From: Porodaedalea pini
Lineage: Eukaryota; Basidiomycota; Agaricomycetes; Hymenochaetales; Hymenochaetaceae
Length of the DNA: 64,000 nt
Assembly: GCA_002794775.1 (NCBI GenBank)
Contig: NBAY01000018.1
Location: forward strand, 558,001 to 622,000
Reading direction: 5' to 3'
Part shown: piece by piece, positions 61,567-64,000 of the stretch
Layout of the letters: every line of letters begins with the position of its first letter
How positions within the stretch are numbered: position 1 is the first letter of the stretch
Program-made: the position numbers and the translations under genes
Notes under the pieces: model-generated
Told to the model about the DNA's origin: nothing
Databases searched by the model: none
The model's input: only the letters and a program-made list of their open reading frames with translations

Positions 61567-62676
61567 ATGCCGCGGTCTTCCTTTAGAGCGGTCGCCGACG
61601 CGCGCACGTATTTGGCTCCGAAGGGCGCCACGCTCAGTCTTGTCACGTCTTTCTTGCTAAAGCTCCATGAACTTGTTCAGGCTGTCGTCACCTGTGCTCA
61701 AGGGGCGAATATCCAAAATTGCTAGCAGTAGAACACCAGTCAAGAACCAACGTGGTCTTCGGCACTGTTCTCCAGCGGACAGCCTTCATATTCAACAAGG
61801 AACTCTTTAGCGGCACCAGACAGCCTGCTTTACCATCGTGTTCATCGTGCAGAAATGGAACAAGGATCCCCATCGTGACTTCGTGGGCCAACCAACAATC
61901 AAGAACAGATGTGTTCTTCGGTAGTCACGCTCTCTTCTCCAGCGGACCCAGCGGAAAACCTCCAGCTTCAGCAAAGACCTCTTCACCGTTAACACAGAGC
62001 CAACCGCAGGATCATTCGCATCGGACGTATACGATTCTTGGCTTTATCTTGCCATAGGAGCAAAGATTCGTGCGCACTTTTCTTCGACCTCTTCTGTCCT
62101 CTGCCTGCTCAGCACCCTTCAGATTTCTCTTCTTTTCCACTCGTGTCGTCTCCCAAAGGAGGTATATGTTCATGCACCTTTCCTTTTGCCTTCCTTGTTG
62201 TCAACACCCTTGCTTGTTGACAGGAAATGTGGTCAGAGCAGTCGTGGGCAGTCCGCAAGAGCGTTCCATAAAAGGAAAATACACATGGTGAGTCATCCTG
62301 CCAGGTGAAAAGATGAGATGAGTCGACGACAAGGTCTCTTTCTGACTACATTGTCCTAGAACATGCGCTGCGTGTTCAACACAGAGTGACGCCTGACAAG
62401 CCTGCAAGACGAAGAGTTGTGATGCCGCCAGAGGAATCGCCATGGGAGCCAAGACTCAGGACCAAATGCATCAAAGTACAGTTACCCTCTCGTAATAGGA
62501 ACCGAGCCCTACAAGGAGAAAAAATGAGCCCTCCTATGGACAAGAAGCCAACGAAGGATAGCGGCAAGCCAGCAACGAAAAGCACACACCAGCATTTGCG
62601 GTCCACACAACGCGTAGTACAAGCTCTGTTTTCCGTTCTCTCCCCCTTCTCCAGCACAGCGTATGAAACAACCTAG
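61567..62676 (+). CDS. Divergent partner gene of the 166-aa gene, model uncertain
   Basis: An ATG at 61567 opens MPRSSFRAVADARTYLAPKG, then LSLVTSFLLKLHELVQAVV. A second open segment (61719-62057) contains two related repeats, RTNVVFGTVLQRTAF and RTDVFFGSHALFSSG. A third keeps GQSARAFHKRK (near 62250), and the last frame runs VTPDKPARRRVVMPPEESPW to a stop at 62674. The other copy of the module (20985-20098, minus) aligns over the same parts. I could not find one set of introns that joins all pieces, so it may be partly decayed. The family is unknown; no signal peptide or membrane segment is seen. Confidence 0.35.
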
Positions 62677-64000
62677 AAGATATCAAGAAGGGATCGAAAA
62701 ACGTTTTGTGAACAAGTCTGAAACGCCCGACTCAGAATTATGACGACGAGCATTAAAAAATGTGGGTACACGCACCTTCATGTCTCTGGAGTGATCGAGT
62801 CCCAAATCCACCCGATACATGGGGAGGGACAACTCCAATCCGAAGGTCAACAGATTTTCCAGGTATCTAATGAGCCGAGGACACAATATCTTCTTCAACA
62901 CGAGCGGGGAACAATACTTCCAGGATATACACGCCTCAGTTCATCAGTCGGAGCACCACGTTCACCCTTGATTCAACAAATTATGATCTATCCACGTTAA
63001 CTCCTTTTTTCTGTATTTCTTCACGTCTCCAAACCAAAGACCATTCGAAAGTTGACCAACGAACGGTGGTGGGATGGACAGCATGATTTACCGGAGTCGA
63101 CGACGTACAAAAGAACTTCATGAATCGCTCCAAGCCACCATCAATCCTTCATCTTGGAAATGTAGTAAGGGTCTTGTTCCAGCTCGACGTCGGCTTGTGC
63201 TGATTTTTTGCAGCGATGCGAAGTAGTTGTAGGGATGTCAGGAGTCAGAACTGGAAGAGGATCTGGAGGAACGCCCTCGGCAAAAACATATGGTGACTGT
63301 GACTCCCTCCAATTCAGCAGTTCTCGACACGCTTCCATAACCTCCTCTCTCTTCTCTAGCTCCCCTTCTCAACGATTCTGCTTTAGGGACCCCTTAGATT
63401 CTCAGAAATATACACATTTATTTCTCAAAATCTGATATGCATAGGAATTCTAAACGTGTTTCCTCCGACACCCGGTTCACTCCTTTTTTGGACCTCTGTT
63501 TCGACAAGCCACCCCGCCTAAACTCACTCTTCCTTGACTATCCGACATTTACGCAAGAGCAAGATTAATATAACAACTTGCGACGTCAACTGAGGCTCCC
63601 CAGTTCTATTCTCCCGAACCGTGAGTCGTATCAAGACGTCAGTAGTGGCTGTCCTCTCTCTCATGGACATTCCAGCCGTTTTCGAGGATGTTCATAGCAC
63701 AGCACTAGGCATGCTGCTGATATAGCTTGGCAGATGTTATTATAAGAAGACATGTACACTGTCTCCGTGTCTTGCAGGATAAGCTTACAGATCCATATAT
63801 TGGTCAGCTGCTTTCGTTTCTTCGTTATACCACTCACTTTCCCTTGCTCCCCTCTTTTTAACGCCATTTCATTATGTTTCCAATGAGTTTCTTTCCGGTT
63901 GTCTTACCTATGCTGACGTTTAGGGAGCAATCCTTTTTTTCAATTATGATACGAAGAAATAAATTTGTCGTATTCATCCTCTGATGCCTGTCTCACTTCA
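62677..64000. other. Right end of the window, no firmly supported gene
   Basis: A plus-strand frame at 62740-63000 and a minus-strand frame at 63338-63141 (LLNWRESQSPYVFAEGVPPD... ending DPYYISKMKD) look more protein-like than their surroundings but lack motifs and splice context. The remainder is AT-rich without support for a gene. Confidence 0.3.

Noticed and set aside
1..64000. CRISPR arrays, bacterial operons and riboswitches
   Set aside because: The DNA is clearly eukaryotic with spliceosomal introns, and no regular spacer-repeat array was seen. No tRNA or rRNA could be recognised either.

Overview
This window looks like a nuclear contig from an agaricomycete (mushroom-forming basidiomycete) fungus. 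Nearly every gene is split by many short introns of about 47-75 bp with GT/AG borders. The families present are typical of that group: a KDZ/Plavaka transposase, a DUF6698-like protein, mushroom-type F-box/LRR relics and WD40 relics. Ordinary fungal housekeeping genes sit among them. I reconstructed exon joins by hand from splice signals and reading phase. Family names come from recognising motifs, not from a database search.

Layout. (1) 1-22 kb is accessory and partly decayed: a 311-bp foldback at the left edge, an F-box fragment, a long unrecognised gene with one in-frame stop (1793-4312), a nearly intact Plavaka transposase with one in-frame stop (6371-10478), a tandem repeat, WD40 debris, an intact DUF6698-like gene (12358-13883) and two broken F-box/LRR relics (14812-17400). 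(2) 20-22 kb holds a small divergent gene pair whose second copy lies inverted at 60.7-62.7 kb. (3) 22.3-23.0 kb is a terminal-inverted-repeat element with TA target duplication. (4) 23-49.5 kb is a housekeeping block: a three-RRM RNA-binding protein of the Csx1/NGR1 type (-), stomatin (-), a THYN1-like EVE-domain protein (+), an S28 serine peptidase (+), a full neurofibromin/IRA RasGAP (-) and a 14-3-3 protein (+). (5) 50-56 kb is a 2.5-2.7 kb direct duplication of unrecognised sequence, with a 254-bp MITE in the spacer. (6) 56-60 kb carries a low-complexity conserved-looking protein gene (+) and LSM3 (-).

How the genes relate. The housekeeping genes serve separate processes: mRNA fate (Csx1-like, LSM3), membrane organisation (stomatin), secreted proteolysis (S28), and Ras and phosphoserine signalling. 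The RasGAP and 14-3-3 genes share one 963-bp divergent intergenic region, and neurofibromin and 14-3-3 are known to interact in animals, so that pair is worth noting. The accessory regions are shaped by transposition, duplication and decay. The strongest candidate for something undescribed is the duplicated divergent two-gene module: one partner keeps a four-exon structure in both copies, and the promoter between the partners holds a strikingly conserved block.
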